DNA from: JAWVFM01 sp963823245
GTDB lineage: Bacteria > Actinomycetota > Thermoleophilia > Solirubrobacterales > 70-9
NCBI GenBank assembly: GCA_963823245.1
Contig: CAWGKQ010000011.1
Coordinates: forward strand, 1-64,000
Reading direction: 5' to 3'
Length of the DNA stretch: 64,000 nucleotides
The translations under genes and the position numbers were made by a program. The notes under the pieces were generated by a model. The model did not search any database and was not told the origin of the DNA. It worked only from the letters and a program-made list of their open reading frames with translations. The stretch's first letter is position 1. Every line of letters starts with the position of its first letter. Shown here piece by piece: positions 26,755-34,877 of the stretch.

Positions 26755-26972
26755 GCCCGAGGCCGCCGGAGCTCTCCGAGGCCGGAGGGGGTCTCCGGCT
26801 GGCCCTCATCGTCGCCGCGGTCGCCGCAGTCGTCGTCGGCCTCGACCTCTTCGCGACCTGGGTCCGGGTCGCGTGCCTGGTCGTCCTGGCCGGGGTTCTG
26901 GCGATCACCGCGGGCGAGCGCCGGCGCCTCATCCTGGTCGCGGCCACGATCGGCTTCCCGCCGGGCGAGTAG
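26751..26972 (+). CDS. Small two-helix membrane protein, non-AUG start
   Basis: The frame from CTG 26751 to TAG 26972 encodes 73 residues with two hydrophobic helices (LALIVAAVAAVVVGLDLF and VACLVVLAGVLAITAG) around a short loop, then GERRRLILVAATIGFPPGE. The architecture resembles the actinobacterial DUF3017 group. No ATG, GTG or TTG begins it; the CTG overlaps the lipoprotein stop. Translation by coupling from the upstream gene is plausible, but the start is uncertain. Confidence 0.45.
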   Translation: MSPRPPELSEAGGGLRLALIVAAVAAVVVGLDLFATWVRVACLVVLAGVLAITAGERRRLILVAATIGFPPGE

Positions 26973-26987
26973 CCGGCATCGAGCCGA

Positions 26988-27296
26988 CTACGGGTGCGGG
27001 ACGGTCACGTGCTTCGGCGGGGGGAGGCCCGCCCGCCTGAAGGCCTGCCGGTATGCGGCCACATACGCGCGGCGGTATTCCGCGTCGTAGCTCTGGCCCC
27101 GGGTCGCCTCGAACCCGCGCTGAAAACCGGCGTGGGTGCCGATCGCGTAGCCGCGGGCTATCCCCGCCCTATGGCCCTTGGCCCGCGCGGCGGCGAGGTC
27201 CTCGCCTCCGCCGCGTCCCATCAGATAGGCGCCCACCCCCGCGCCCGCCGCGAGGATGACGACGATTGCGACGACGACTGCGGTACGCCGGCTCAT
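26988..27296 (-). CDS. Small membrane-anchored protein with Gly-every-fourth-residue repeat
   Basis: 102 residues: an N-terminal membrane anchor (VVVAIVVILAAGAGVGAYLMG) and then tetrads ending in Gly (HRAG IARG YAIG THAG FQRG), followed by an aromatic stretch (YRRAYVAAYRQAF). The tetrad spacing puts glycines on one face of a helix. A similar tract occurs in the SGNH gene at 29368. It follows the acyltransferase gene by 3 bases and is probably co-transcribed. No known family; likely extracytoplasmic partner of the envelope enzymes. Confidence 0.65.
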   Translation of the reverse strand: MSRRTAVVVAIVVILAAGAGVGAYLMGRGGGEDLAAARAKGHRAGIARGYAIGTHAGFQRGFEATRGQSYDAEYRRAYVAAYRQAFRRAGLPPPKHVTVPHP

Positions 27297-27299
27297 CGC

Positions 27300-29264
27300 T
27301 CACGTCTTCGGCGGGTCCTGGTCGGGATGCACGAGGCAGTCCGAGCTGTCGGTCGAGGCGATGTGCCCGCCGGCGTCCGGGAACGAATCCCGGAGCGCGT
27401 CGGCGATGAGGCGGCTCCGCTGCGCGTAGCCGGGCGTGGTGAAGTGGATCCCGTCGGGGATGAACCAAACCCTCTTGACGTCGTGCGCCCAGTCGTAGAT
27501 GCGCATGTGGGGATAGCGGTCGCACGCCGCGAGCAGCGCCTTGTCCCAGGCCTTCTGGCTTGGCTCCGTGTACGGGCCGGAGGTCGCGATCGTCTTGACG
27601 TTGACCCACATCACCGGCTCGTTGCGAATGAGCGACATCATCCGGCGGATGCGGTCGTCGAAGCTGTTGGCCGATCCCGCGGCGACGTCCGCCGCCTCGT
27701 TGGTGCCGAGGCCGAGGACCCAGCACCCCTTGAAGCCCCCGGCCTTGATGCTCGACCCGACGTCGTAGGCGTTCGGGATGCCCGGGATCGTCTCGAAGAT
27801 CGAACGCCCGCCGGAGACCTCCAGGTGCTGGTTGACCGCGCCCACGCGCGCGAACTGGGCGCTGATGCGCTCCTTCTTGTTCGGCAGGTAGTCTGGCGAG
27901 ACGAGCCCGAGCGAGGTCGAGTCGCCGATGTAGGTGACGTTCTTGCACATCGTGTGCTTCGCGTCGACCTTCACGTCTTTGACCGTCTTCGTGCTCGCGA
28001 CGACTATGTCCTTGCCGCCTCGCGGGCCACCGACGCCGGCCCCGGCCATGCCCGCGAGCGCGCTCACCATCACGAACCCGACCAGCGCGACGATGGCCCA
28101 GGCCGGGCGCGAGACCCCGCCCCGGACCCACTTGCTCGCCCTGATCCGCTCGCGAAGGCCCAGCAGGCCTCCGCGCCGGATCGGGTTCTCGATGTACTTC
28201 CACGACAGGGCGGCGACGATGAACGTGGCGGCCACCTGAACGATGGCCCGGGGGATGTCGACCTGCTGCTGGGCACCCTCGGGCGTGGTCAACACGATGA
28301 TCGGGAAATGCCAAAGGTAGATCCCGTAGGAGCGCTCGCCGATCCAGCGCAGCGGACGCATGCCGATGACGCGCGCGAGCTTGGAGGCGGGGTGGGCCAG
28401 CGCCACGAGCAGCAGCGCGGTGCCGAGGGACAGCGCGAGGAAGCCACCGCGATAGAGGAACGGTGAGTACTCGCCGCAGCGCCAGAACATCAGGCCGACG
28501 ATGAGGAGGCCTACGACTCCGGCCCAGTCGATCATCCTCCGCGCCTGCGGGGCGATGTTCCGGCGCAGCTGGCGGCTCGGCCACACGGTCGCGAGCGCCG
28601 CACCGATCAGCAGCTCCTGCGCGCGGGTGTCGGTGCCGTAATAGACGCGCGAGGGGTCGAGGCTGGGGACGTAGAGGACCGCCATCAGCACCGCCGAGGC
28701 AATCGCCAGGCCGACCCACACGAGGCCCAGGCGAGGCCGGATGTTGCCACCGTTCGGCACCTCGCGCACGAGGTGGACTCCGATCAGCAGCAGGAACGGC
28801 CAGACGATGTAGAACTGCTCCTCGATCGACAGGGACCACAGGTGGTTCAGCGGGCTCGGCGCGGCGAACTGCGCGAAGTAGGAGACGTTGTGGAAGATCA
28901 GCCACCAGTTGTTGAAGTAGGCGGAGGCGCTGACCACGTCCATCCGGAAGTCGGACGGCTGGTGCGGCCCGAATACCGTCACCCAGGCCATCACGATGGC
29001 CAGCATCACGAAGAGGGCGGGCAGGAGACGCCGGGCCCGAGCGAGCCAGAACGCGGCCAGCTTGATCCCGCCGCGGGAGACCTGAGTCAGGAGGATGTCC
29101 GTGATCAGGTAACCGCTGAGCGTGAAGAAGACCCCCACGCCGAGCAGGCCCCCGGCAGCCCACCCGAAGTTGAGGTGGTAGGCGATCACGCCGAGCACGG
29201 CAATCGCCCGCAGGCCGTCGAGGCCCGGCATATAGCGCGTCTCGCGCTTAACCGGCTTAGGCAT
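27300..29264 (-). CDS. Acyltransferase-3 (OafA/YrhL) with C-terminal SGNH domain
   Basis: 654 residues. The first about 370 form a ten-helix acyltransferase-3 domain with YMPGLDGLRAIAVLGVIAYH, FFTLSGYLIT and HLWSLSIEEQFYIVWPF. A last helix (about 400) leads to an extracytoplasmic SGNH domain with YIGDST (block I, Ser nucleophile position), GLGTNEA and DGIHFT (block V, Asp-His). Such fusions O-acetylate or modify cell-envelope glycans or lipids, taking the acyl group across the membrane. The ATG 29264 gives the family start. Neighbours also act on the envelope. Confidence 0.9.
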   Translation of the reverse strand: MPKPVKRETRYMPGLDGLRAIAVLGVIAYHLNFGWAAGGLLGVGVFFTLSGYLITDILLTQVSRGGIKLAAFWLARARRLLPALFVMLAIVMAWVTVFGPHQPSDFRMDVVSASAYFNNWWLIFHNVSYFAQFAAPSPLNHLWSLSIEEQFYIVWPFLLLIGVHLVREVPNGGNIRPRLGLVWVGLAIASAVLMAVLYVPSLDPSRVYYGTDTRAQELLIGAALATVWPSRQLRRNIAPQARRMIDWAGVVGLLIVGLMFWRCGEYSPFLYRGGFLALSLGTALLLVALAHPASKLARVIGMRPLRWIGERSYGIYLWHFPIIVLTTPEGAQQQVDIPRAIVQVAATFIVAALSWKYIENPIRRGGLLGLRERIRASKWVRGGVSRPAWAIVALVGFVMVSALAGMAGAGVGGPRGGKDIVVASTKTVKDVKVDAKHTMCKNVTYIGDSTSLGLVSPDYLPNKKERISAQFARVGAVNQHLEVSGGRSIFETIPGIPNAYDVGSSIKAGGFKGCWVLGLGTNEAADVAAGSANSFDDRIRRMMSLIRNEPVMWVNVKTIATSGPYTEPSQKAWDKALLAACDRYPHMRIYDWAHDVKRVWFIPDGIHFTTPGYAQRSRLIADALRDSFPDAGGHIASTDSSDCLVHPDQDPPKT

Positions 29265-29367
29265 GCTTCGGGCTTCTGCTCACGCGAAGAGAGGGTTCAT
29301 CGGGCCTGCCACGGGCTAGGTTCCACGGAATGCGCGGAGGACGAAAGTCTAGGCGGGGCTGTACTCG

Positions 29368-30237
29368 GTGAGCCATCGGCGTGTCGCAATGCTGGCCATC
29401 GCCGCGATCTGCCTCGTGGCCGCCGCGGCCGCGGGCGGATACGTTCTCGGCTCCGAGACGGTGCCAGACCGCTCGGATGCGCTCGCCGCCCGCCACGAGG
29501 CCGCGCTCACGGCGTTCCGCGAGATGCGCGACCGGGCCCTCGGCGGGGGCAAGCGAACCGGCCTCGAGCAGGGCCGGGCCTCCGGCAGGCAGGCCGCCCG
29601 CAGGGTCGGCGTCGCCCGCGGCCGGCGCGCCGGGACCCTCGCGGCGGTCAAGACGAGCAGCCGGCCGAGCCGGATCCCGCCCGCCTCGGGAGTGCTCCAG
29701 CCCGCGACGGCCTCCCCTCTCCTCGCCGGCTCGGGCGGCGCTCTCGTGGTCGGCGACAGCCTCGAGGTCCTCACCTCGCCCTACCTCAAGCGCTACCTCC
29801 ACGGGATACCGCTGACCGTGAATGCGGTCGGCGGCTACAACAGCTTCCAGATCTTCGACCTCTTCAGAGAGAGCTACGACCCCTCGCAGTCGGTGATCGT
29901 GTTCGACTCCGGCACCAACGACAACCCTGCATATCCGCAGATTCTCGCCGGCCGCCTCGAGGCCGTCGCGAGGGTCGTCGGCAACCGCTGCATGGTCGTG
30001 CCGACGATTCACGGGTTGAACGTCAACGGCATCACCTCGGCCGGCAAGAACAAGGTGGTCCAGCAGTTCGCCGCGTCGCGCCTCGGAACGCAGACTCCCG
30101 ACTGGGCCGGCTTCGTCGCCGCCCATCCGGACCTCATGCAGAGCGACAACCTGCACCCACTGCCGGCCGGGGCGGACGCCCGCGCGCAGCTGATCGCCCA
30201 GGGTGTCCGCGACTGCCTGGCCACGGGCGGGCGGTAG
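29368..30237 (+). CDS. Membrane-anchored SGNH-fold hydrolase
   Basis: 289 residues: N-terminal anchor (VAMLAIAAICLVAAAAAGGYV), an Arg/Gly-rich tract with Gly at each fourth position (KRTG LEQG RASG, VARG RRAG), then a SGNH-like domain with VVGDSLEV (block I), FDSGTNDNP (block III) and SDNLHPLP (block V). It is probably an extracytoplasmic esterase or acyl-transfer partner. Start GTG 29368. It lies divergently 103 bases from the acyltransferase-SGNH gene, suggesting a shared pathway. Confidence 0.8.
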   Translation: MSHRRVAMLAIAAICLVAAAAAGGYVLGSETVPDRSDALAARHEAALTAFREMRDRALGGGKRTGLEQGRASGRQAARRVGVARGRRAGTLAAVKTSSRPSRIPPASGVLQPATASPLLAGSGGALVVGDSLEVLTSPYLKRYLHGIPLTVNAVGGYNSFQIFDLFRESYDPSQSVIVFDSGTNDNPAYPQILAGRLEAVARVVGNRCMVVPTIHGLNVNGITSAGKNKVVQQFAASRLGTQTPDWAGFVAAHPDLMQSDNLHPLPAGADARAQLIAQGVRDCLATGGR

Positions 30238-30943
30238 GTCTCTCCCAGGGGTAAGGAAGGGGCCGGATGATCCCGAACTACTTTGCATCAGCCGGCTACC
30301 TCGCATCACGACGCGCACCTGGACGCGGGGCGCCCTCGGGCTCCTCGCCGTCGCCCTGATCTCCGCCTGCGCGCCGGCTGCGGCGCTGGCGGCTCCGCCT
30401 CGCGGATCGGGCGGCGTCGGCACCCCGGGAAGCGACTGCAGCGACCATCGGTTCGGCAGCCGAACGCTCTCCCGCGGAGACTGCGGGAGCGATGTGAAGA
30501 CCCTCAACTGGCTCCTGCGGGCGAAGGCTTCGCCCTCAGTCGGGCTCGGCCCCGACTACGACGACGCCACCGTGGCCGCCGTCCGGGGGTTCGAGCGGAC
30601 GGTCGGGCTCGTGCCCGACGGAATCCTCGAGACCTCGACGCGCCGCTCGCTCGTCTCGAGCCTCGCGACGAATCTCGCGAGCTGGTACGGGGCGCCGCTC
30701 TACGGAAACCGGACCGCGTGCGGCCAGACGCTCCGCCGGTCGACGATGGGCGTCGCGAACAAGACGCTCCCGTGCGGGACTCGGGTCGTGTTCTCCTACC
30801 GCGGTCATTGGGTGCGGACGCGGGTCATCGACCGCGGCCCCTACGTGGACAAGCGGGAGTGGGACCTCACGGAGGCCACGGCGGACAGGCTGCATTTCAC
30901 GAGCGCCGGCGTGGGCAGCGTGAAGGTCGCCGTGCTGCGCTGA
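30203..30943 (+). CDS. Secreted peptidoglycan-binding / RlpA-like double-psi barrel protein
   Basis: A signal peptide (RGALGLLAVALISACAPAAALA) is followed by a PG-binding-1-type domain (SDVKTLNWLLRAKASPSV, VAAVRGFERTVGLVPDGIL) and a C-terminal RlpA-like double-psi beta-barrel (NLASWYGAPLYGNRTACG, TLPCGTRVVFSYRG, VIDRGPY). Such barrels are lytic transglycosylases or inactive wall-binding modules. The start is uncertain: the only in-frame ATG/GTG/TTG is ATG 30203, inside the preceding gene; an ATG at 30267 behind AAGGAAGG would need a frameshift. Confidence 0.75.
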   Translation: MSATAWPRAGGRSLPGVRKGPDDPELLCISRLPRITTRTWTRGALGLLAVALISACAPAAALAAPPRGSGGVGTPGSDCSDHRFGSRTLSRGDCGSDVKTLNWLLRAKASPSVGLGPDYDDATVAAVRGFERTVGLVPDGILETSTRRSLVSSLATNLASWYGAPLYGNRTACGQTLRRSTMGVANKTLPCGTRVVFSYRGHWVRTRVIDRGPYVDKREWDLTEATADRLHFTSAGVGSVKVAVLR

Positions 30944-30948
30944 GGGCC

Positions 30949-32662
30949 TTAGCCCGCGCCCAGGCCTGACGTGAGCACCGAGCGCACGATCGGCGCGGCG
31001 ATCGTGCCGCCGTCGCCGTTTGCGTTCACCACCATCGCCGCCACGGCGAGCTTCGGGTTCGAGGCCGGGGCGAAGGCCGTGAACCAGGCGTCCTTGCGCT
31101 GGTTGGTGAGGTCGGTCGACCCCGCGACCGGGCCGAGCTCGGCTGTCCCGGTCTTGCCCGCCACCTCGATCCCCGGGATCTGGGCGGCGGTGCCCGTGCC
31201 GAAGTGCACGACGCCGAGCATGAGGGTCCGCAGGATGCCGGCCGTCTGCGGCGAGGTGACCTTCACGGGCTCGCGAGACGGCAGAAGGTCCTTGTCGGTG
31301 ACGATCGGCGTCGGCTCGCTCACTCCGCGGTTGGCGATGGCCTGCGACACCGAGGCCATCTCCAGCGGGGTGGCGAGCACCTCGCCCTGCCCGATCGCGC
31401 TGACGGCGAGGTCGACCGGGTTCGGTATCTCCTTCGGAATCGTGCTCATCTCGGGCTTGACGGCCGCGAGCGCGGCGTCGTCGTAGAGGCTCGGCGGGGC
31501 GTTGAAGCCGTACTTCTCGGCCGCGCCGACGAGGCGGTCCGACCCGACCTTGACGCCGAGCGGCGCGAAGACGGTGTTGCACGACAACGCGAACGCCTCC
31601 ACGAAGGAGCCCCCGCAGGCCTCGCTGTTCGCGTTCGTGATGATGCGGCCTCCGGCGTTGGTCTGGGTTTCGACGGGGAACTGATCGGTCGTCTTGACGA
31701 TCCCGGCGTCGAGCGCTGCGGTCGTCGTCACGAGCTTGAAGGTCGATCCGGGAGGCTGCGGGCCCGAGAACGCAATTCCGGCCAACCCCCGGACCTCGCC
31801 GGTCTTCGCGTCGAGCACGGCCACGCCGCCCAGGGTGCTTCCGAGCGCGGTCACGGCGTCCTGCTGGAGGCTCGGGTCGATCGTGGTGTGAACCGGTTTG
31901 CCCGGGGCGGGCGACGTCGCGGCCAGGACGCGGCGCCCCCTCGGTCCGACCGCCAGGAGCTGGCCGCCCGGATGTCCCTCGAGGCGGGTGTTGAAGGCGA
32001 GCTCGAGGCCGCTGGTGCCGGTCGCGGTCCCGGCCGGGAAGCCCAGCCTCTCCTGCTCCGCGGCCTGCTCCGCCCTCGGCTGCGAGACGGTTCCCGTGAC
32101 GGCGGAGTAGGCCGTGGAGGGAGAGGATCGCGCCGATGCAGGGCCCTCGGCCAGAGGGGCGTTGTTGCGCGCCAGGATCGGCGCTCGAGTTGGGATTCGG
32201 GTTCGGCGCTCCAGGCGCTCGCCGGGCTTCAGACCGGGGAAGACCAGAGTCGGATTCCACTCGACGGAGTTGCCGGCCAGCGGGAGCACCATGCGGCCTC
32301 GCAGCACGCCGAACGCGTTCGTGTGCACGGCGACGTCGAACGCCGCCGCCTCGACCTCCACTCGGCGTCTTCGCGGCGTCCACGGTGCCGGTCTCGACGT
32401 GCGAGATCGTCGCGGCCGAATCGGCGTCGTCGTAGGCACGGTCGAAGTCCTTGGCCGGGTAGCGGCGGCGGGCGTCGTCGCTGAGCTGATGGCGCATCGC
32501 GGCGAGGTCGCCCCCCGACCAGCCCTCGGCGAAGGCCTTCGCGGCGGCGAGGGGGGTCGAGGTGCGACCCGTGACCGCGCCGATCACGAACGCGGCGAGC
32601 GCGACCAGTGCGATCGGAAGCGCCCTCGTTATCAGGCGCCGTCTTCGCTCCGCCTCCGGCAC
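30949..32662 (-). CDS. Penicillin-binding protein (NTF2-like + transpeptidase), apparent frameshift
   Basis: Class B PBP. After an N-terminal anchor (ALPIALVALAAFVIGAVTG) comes a MecA-N/NTF2-like segment (FAEGWSGGDLAAMRHQLSDD), then a dimerisation region and the transpeptidase domain with all three motifs: STFK in PGSTFKLVTT, SCN in ALSCNTVFAPLG and KTG in VAGKTGTAE. The frame shifts near 32363: one extra A separates VDAAKTP from VEVEAAAFDV. Start GTG 32662 is supported by a minus-strand TAGATT 6 bases upstream. It cross-links peptidoglycan and lies convergent to the RlpA-like gene. Confidence 0.85.
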
Positions 32663-32668
32663 CCGCTA

Positions 32669-32674
32669 AATCTA
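32669..32674 (-). promoter_or_regulatory. -10-like box TAGATT for the PBP gene
   Basis: Minus-strand TAGATT ends 6 bases before the GTG at 32662: leaderless spacing, near-consensus. Confidence 0.55.
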
Positions 32675-32723
32675 GTCTCTCCCCTTTGAGTTCCCTGCAA
32701 TACAGGCTCCAGGGCCCCGGCCG

Positions 32724-33872
32724 TTGAGCGCCGTTGACATCGCGATAGCGGTCTTCGCCGTCGGGATGGCGGTCGGCGGCTGGCAGCTCGGGCTCGTTCG
32801 CAGCGCGCTCCCGCTCGCGGGCTTCGTGGCCGGGGCGGTGATCGGCGGCCGCATCGGCCCAGCGCTGCTCTCGGGCGGGGCGAACTCCCCCTACGCGCCG
32901 GTCGCGTCCCTCGTGGGAGGCCTCCTCGGCGGCGGCCTTCTGGCGGCGGCGCTCGACGTGGTGGGCTTCGACCTGCGGCAGCGTCTCGGGCGGGGGCGCG
33001 CCGTCGCAGCGGTGGATGGCGCCGCCGGCGCCGCCCTGCTCGCCGTCCTCGCCCTGCTGCTCGTGTGGGCGTTCGGCGCGGTGGTCCGCCAGGCGGCCGC
33101 CCCGGACGCGCGCGGGCTCCGCTCGGCGATCAACGATTCCGAGGTCATCTCGGCCCTCGACGGGATCCTGCCGCCGTCCGGCCCGATCCTCAACCTGCTG
33201 CGGCGTGTCGACCCGGTCCCGACGGTCACCGGCCCGAGCGCCAAGGTGGCACCTCCGACCGGGGCGATCCTCCGCTCCCCAGCAGTGCGCCGCGCGGGCC
33301 GCAGCGCGATCAAGGTCGTCGGCAGCGCCTGCGGCCTGGGCCTCGAGGGGTCGGGCTGGGTCGCCGGGCCCGGGCTCGTGGTGACCAACGCCCACGTCGT
33401 CGCGGGCGAGTCCGACACTGGAGTCGAAACGCGCGACGGCGAGACCCTCGACGCGACCGTGGTGCGCTACGAGCCTCGGAACGACATCGCGGTCCTCCGG
33501 GTGCCCGGCCTCCACCTGCCGGCCCTGCGCCTCGCACCAGATCCCGGCGAGGGCACGCCGGTCGCGATCCTCGGATATCCGCAGAACGGCCCGTTCGCCG
33601 TCGCGCCCGCCCGCCTCGGCCGCGCGGGCGACGTCAGCACGCAGGACTCCTACGGGCGAGGTCCGGTGCGCCGCACGATCACGCCGTTTCGCGGCTCGGT
33701 GATGCCGGGGGACTCCGGCAGCCCGGCGGTCGACGCTCAGGGGCGCGTCGCCACGACGGTCTTCGCCGCGAACCGGGGCGGCCATCCCGGGGGCCTCGGC
33801 GTGCCGAATGAGCTCGTGCGCCGCGCGCTCGATTCGCGATTGCGGCCCCGGTCGGCCGGTCCGTGCGGATGA
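32724..33872 (+). CDS. MarP-like membrane serine protease (CvpA + trypsin-like)
   Basis: 382 residues: four transmembrane helices with CvpA-like character (ALPLAGFVAGAVIGGRIGPA, LVGGLLGGGLLAAALDVVGF), then an extracytoplasmic trypsin-like protease. The catalytic triad fits His224 (VTNAHVVAG), Asp254 (RNDIAVLRV) and Ser331 (MPGDSGSPAV). Cys203 and Cys381 might form the disulfide known in MarP. MarP of mycobacteria supports acid and oxidative stress resistance through cell-wall hydrolase processing; the nearby PBP and RlpA-like genes fit that. TTG start. Confidence 0.88.
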   Translation: MSAVDIAIAVFAVGMAVGGWQLGLVRSALPLAGFVAGAVIGGRIGPALLSGGANSPYAPVASLVGGLLGGGLLAAALDVVGFDLRQRLGRGRAVAAVDGAAGAALLAVLALLLVWAFGAVVRQAAAPDARGLRSAINDSEVISALDGILPPSGPILNLLRRVDPVPTVTGPSAKVAPPTGAILRSPAVRRAGRSAIKVVGSACGLGLEGSGWVAGPGLVVTNAHVVAGESDTGVETRDGETLDATVVRYEPRNDIAVLRVPGLHLPALRLAPDPGEGTPVAILGYPQNGPFAVAPARLGRAGDVSTQDSYGRGPVRRTITPFRGSVMPGDSGSPAVDAQGRVATTVFAANRGGHPGGLGVPNELVRRALDSRLRPRSAGPCG

Positions 33873-33895
33873 GCCGGCCCGCGGGATCGACCGTC

Positions 33896-33901
33896 TAGAG
33901 T
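33896..33901 (+). promoter_or_regulatory. -10-like box TAGAGT for the HxlR gene
   Basis: TAGAGT ends 8 bases before the GTG at 33910. Confidence 0.4.
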
Positions 33902-33909
33902 CAGATCAG

Positions 33910-34248
33910 GTGGAAGGAGAGCCGGCTCGAGTCTCGCCCGAGTTCCATCACGCCGTCGAGCTGATCGGCAGGCGCTGGAGCGGGGCGATCATCTGGGCCC
34001 TTACCGGTCGCGACCACTACTTCGGGGAGCTGAGCCAGGCGATCCCCGGCCTCTCCGACAGGTTGCTCTCGCGCCGCCTGCGAGAGCTCGAGGCGGAGGG
34101 CGTCGTCGTCCGCTCGGTGGAGGACGGCACGCCGCCGCGGGTCTCCTACGGCCTCACCGAGAAAGGGGAGGCGCTCAGGCCGGCGATCGACGCTCTGGGC
34201 GAGTGGGCCCGGCAATGGAACGGAATGGATGGTGATTCGGAGCTCTAG
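33910..34248 (+). CDS. HxlR-family winged-helix regulator
   Basis: 112 residues with the HxlR winged-helix pattern: HHAVELIGRRWSGAIIWAL, FGELSQAIPGLSDRLLSRRL (recognition helix region), LEAEGVVVRS and YGLTEKGEAL. GTG 33910 is chosen over an upstream in-frame start at 33808 because the upstream part overlaps the protease and lacks similarity, and a TAGAGT box lies 8 bases ahead. HxlR proteins often sense aldehydes or thiol stress, but it lacks Cys in the visible sequence. The stop TAG lies in the first hairpin of repeat family 1. Confidence 0.8.
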   Translation: MEGEPARVSPEFHHAVELIGRRWSGAIIWALTGRDHYFGELSQAIPGLSDRLLSRRLRELEAEGVVVRSVEDGTPPRVSYGLTEKGEALRPAIDALGEWARQWNGMDGDSEL

Positions 34249-34291
34249 CTCCGAAAGCAGCGTGTAAGGGCGCCGAAGGTGCCCGCGAGTT
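34238..34291 (+). repeat. Repeat family 1, copy 2
   Basis: Hairpin 1 CGGAGCT-CT-AGCTCCG (34238-34253), then AAAGCAGCGTGTAA, hairpin 2 GGGCGCC-GAA-GGTGCCC (34268-34284, one G-U pair) and GCGAGTT. Hairpin 1 differs in sequence from copy 1 but keeps full pairing. It lies between two convergent genes. Confidence 0.8.
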
Positions 34292-34298
34292 GTGTCGC

Positions 34299-34877
34299 TC
34301 ACCAGCGGCGGGGGTTGCCGGCCGGGATCTCGTTTCGCACGAGCACGCCCTCGATCACTTCCGTCGGGGGTAGGCCGGTGGTCCGCCGGAAGGCCTCGAG
34401 CTGTCCGGGGCCGAGCGTGTCGAACGCCTCCTCCACGGTTTGCAGGTAGGCCGCGATGATCACCGATCCCGCCGGCGTCTCGTCGAGGAACCGCTCCGGC
34501 TTCGCCCGGTAGGCGACTACCGCCTCGAGGCCCCCGGGAAGCTCCTCGATCGCGCCGGTCACGTCAACGCGGTCGTAGCGGACCTCCCTGACGTCGAGGC
34601 GTGCCAGCTCGGCCTCGGTGAGCTCGATGACGGCGCCGTTCGGGCCCTCATCCCGCGCGTCACCCGGCTCGATGTTCAGGCCCAGGCAGACGCGGGGGAG
34701 ATCGCCGCCGTTCGCGCGCCCAAACGTCTTCTCGGCGCTCAGGTTGTCGCGGCCGAGCGACCAGCGGCGGCGCCATCCGAGGAGGCGCGCGGGCACGGGC
34801 TCGACCTCGCGCCCGAGGGTCTCGGCCGCGCTTGCCGCGCTCACGAGCGATGCATAGGCGAAGAGGGCGAGCGTCAT
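34299..34877 (-). CDS. Gamma-glutamylcyclotransferase-like protein
   Basis: 192 residues starting with TLALFAYASLVSAASAAETLG, matching the FxYGSLv opening of the GGCT/AIG2-like fold, and an internal acidic helix (EAELARLDVREVRYDRVDV) with the conserved Glu region. ATG 34877 is used because it overlaps the stop of the helicase gene as ATGA and matches the family N-terminus; the frame extends to 34931. Enzymes of this fold release 5-oxoproline from gamma-glutamyl compounds. Why it is coupled to a recombination helicase is unclear. Confidence 0.65.
   Translation of the reverse strand: MTLALFAYASLVSAASAAETLGREVEPVPARLLGWRRRWSLGRDNLSAEKTFGRANGGDLPRVCLGLNIEPGDARDEGPNGAVIELTEAELARLDVREVRYDRVDVTGAIEELPGGLEAVVAYRAKPERFLDETPAGSVIIAAYLQTVEEAFDTLGPGQLEAFRRTTGLPPTEVIEGVLVRNEIPAGNPRRW

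Noticed and set aside
34238..34291. Simple rho-independent terminator for the HxlR gene
   Set aside because: The same element occurs upstream of ahcY and of the helicase operon and includes the stop codon in its first hairpin, so a terminator alone does not explain the family, although this copy might act as one.
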